Source of the DNA: Melioribacteraceae bacterium
GTDB taxonomy: Bacteria > Bacteroidota > Ignavibacteria > Ignavibacteriales > Melioribacteraceae
Assembly: GCA_015486905.1 (NCBI GenBank)
Contig: WFQV01000356.1
Location: 1-6,370 of the forward strand
Reading direction: 5' to 3'
Length of the DNA: 6,370 bases
Shown here: positions 6,019-6,370 of the stretch, in pieces
Layout: each line of letters starts with the position of its first letter
Numbering within the stretch: position 1 is the first letter of the stretch
The notes under the pieces: generated by a model
The model's database searches: none
What the model saw: only the letters and a program-made list of their open reading frames with translations
Told to the model about the DNA's origin: nothing
Translations under genes and position numbers: made by a program

Positions 6019-6310
6019 TTCTGAAATGGTGCCGATCTTTTTTACAAATCTTTTTTGAGAGATAGATCTGACTTGAAAACAATCTGCTGCAGAAATTTTT
6101 TCCAATCTGTTTTTTGAATTGGGTTTAATCTTGATCATCCAAGGAGCAATCAAATATCTGTCTTTCCAGTCAGTTAATGGGACAATTATTTTTAATGGGA
6201 GTTTCCCAAGTGAATTGTAATTTACAATTATAGCCGGTCTGGTTTTCTTAATTTATGCCCCGATTGTGGGATCAAGATTGATCAACCAGATTTCATTTTG
6301 CTTCATAAAA

Positions 6311-6370
6311 TTATTCAAAATCTAAGTTTGTAAAAGCAATGAGATTTTCATCGTTATTATAGTCATCAAG
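6311..6370 (-). CDS. Probable antitoxin, C-terminal fragment at window edge
   Basis: The minus frame entering from the right edge reads LDDYNNDENLIAFTNLDFE and stops at TAA 6313-6311, 4 nt before the toxin ATG. The acidic, Asp/Asn-rich tail directly upstream of a MazF-like gene fits the toxin-neutralising C-terminus of an antitoxin in an antitoxin-toxin operon. Only 19 residues are visible, so the DNA-binding domain type cannot be judged. The call rests mainly on position and composition. Confidence 0.45.
   Translation of the reverse strand, partial: LDDYNNDENLIAFTNLDFE

Larger units (their letters stand above)
5836..6306 (-). pseudogene. MazF/PemK-family toxin, interrupted by an in-frame stop and altered at the 3' end
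   Basis: Type II toxin endoribonuclease family that, when intact, cleaves RNA. Translating from ATG 6306 gives MKQNEIWLINLDPTIGA, then TAA (6255-6253), then IKKTRPAIIV, SLGKLPLKIIVPLTDWKDRY, APWMIKI, and KISAADCFQVRSISQKRFVKKIGTISENTI in the same frame. These are the family's conserved blocks: EIWLINLDPT, KTRP with the active-site-region Arg, and PLTDW. The stop sits where relatives usually have Glu (GAEIKKTRP), so one G-to-T change would create it. Recognisable homology ends near codon 99 (6010). The frame then stays open to 5836 through palindromic repeat DNA, whereas relatives end near residue 110. A one-base-shifted frame would stop at 5964, close to the expected length. Starting after the stop (for example at TTG 6153) would lose the N-terminal core, so activity is unlikely. 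A sequencing error is the main alternative. Confidence 0.75.

Noticed and set aside
5836..6153. An independent 105-residue protein starting at TTG 6153.
   Set aside because: It is the downstream part of the broken MazF-like gene. Upstream codons in the same frame continue the family match to ATG 6306.

Overview
The window is AT-rich and reads as bacterial. Several signs point to the Bacteroidota/Ignavibacteria/Chlorobi side of the tree. The tetR promoter fits the Bacteroidota pattern TTTG-N20-TAnnTTTG, several genes lack a Shine-Dalgarno sequence, and the right side carries GC-rich palindromic repeats ('GTCATTTCGA...GAGAAATCT' and 'CCTGCCTGCCGG...GGCA') of a kind I associate with those genomes. 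The taxonomic placement is an inference.

Positions 1-5597 hold one operon read entirely on the minus strand. In order of transcription (right to left) it is: TetR-family regulator (5536-4925), HlyD/YbhG-type periplasmic adaptor with a lipoprotein signal (4928-3960), ABC ATPase 1 (3954-3037), TolC-like outer-membrane factor (3035-1728), ABC ATPase 2 (1726-800), and an ABC-2 permease that starts on TTG at 803 and runs off the left edge. Neighbouring genes overlap by 4 nt or are 1-5 nt apart. Together they would build a cell-envelope-spanning tripartite exporter: an inner-membrane ABC-2 pump driven by two separate ATPases, a periplasmic adaptor and an outer-membrane channel, controlled by a local repressor. 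It resembles the E. coli ybh and yhi (rbbA) exporters. Here the two ATPase halves are separate genes with the outer-membrane factor gene between them. The substrate cannot be read from the sequence.

The two ATPases carry complementary defects: ATPase 1 has Pro at the H-loop His position, and ATPase 2 has LPGG in place of the LSGG signature. In a head-to-tail heterodimer these would fall in the same ATP site, leaving one canonical and one degenerate site.

Upstream of tetR, a strong inverted repeat (5559-5585, extendable to 5551-5593) encloses the -7 element of the predicted promoter. This suggests autorepression and supports the internal ATG at 5536 as the tetR start.

Positions 5598-6009 are mostly non-coding and contain palindromic repeats. 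Positions 6010-6306 (minus) hold a MazF/PemK-type toxin gene interrupted by an in-frame TAA at codon 18, whose 3' end runs into repeat DNA. Just upstream, at the right edge, is the acidic C-terminal end of a probable antitoxin. This toxin-antitoxin locus looks decayed.
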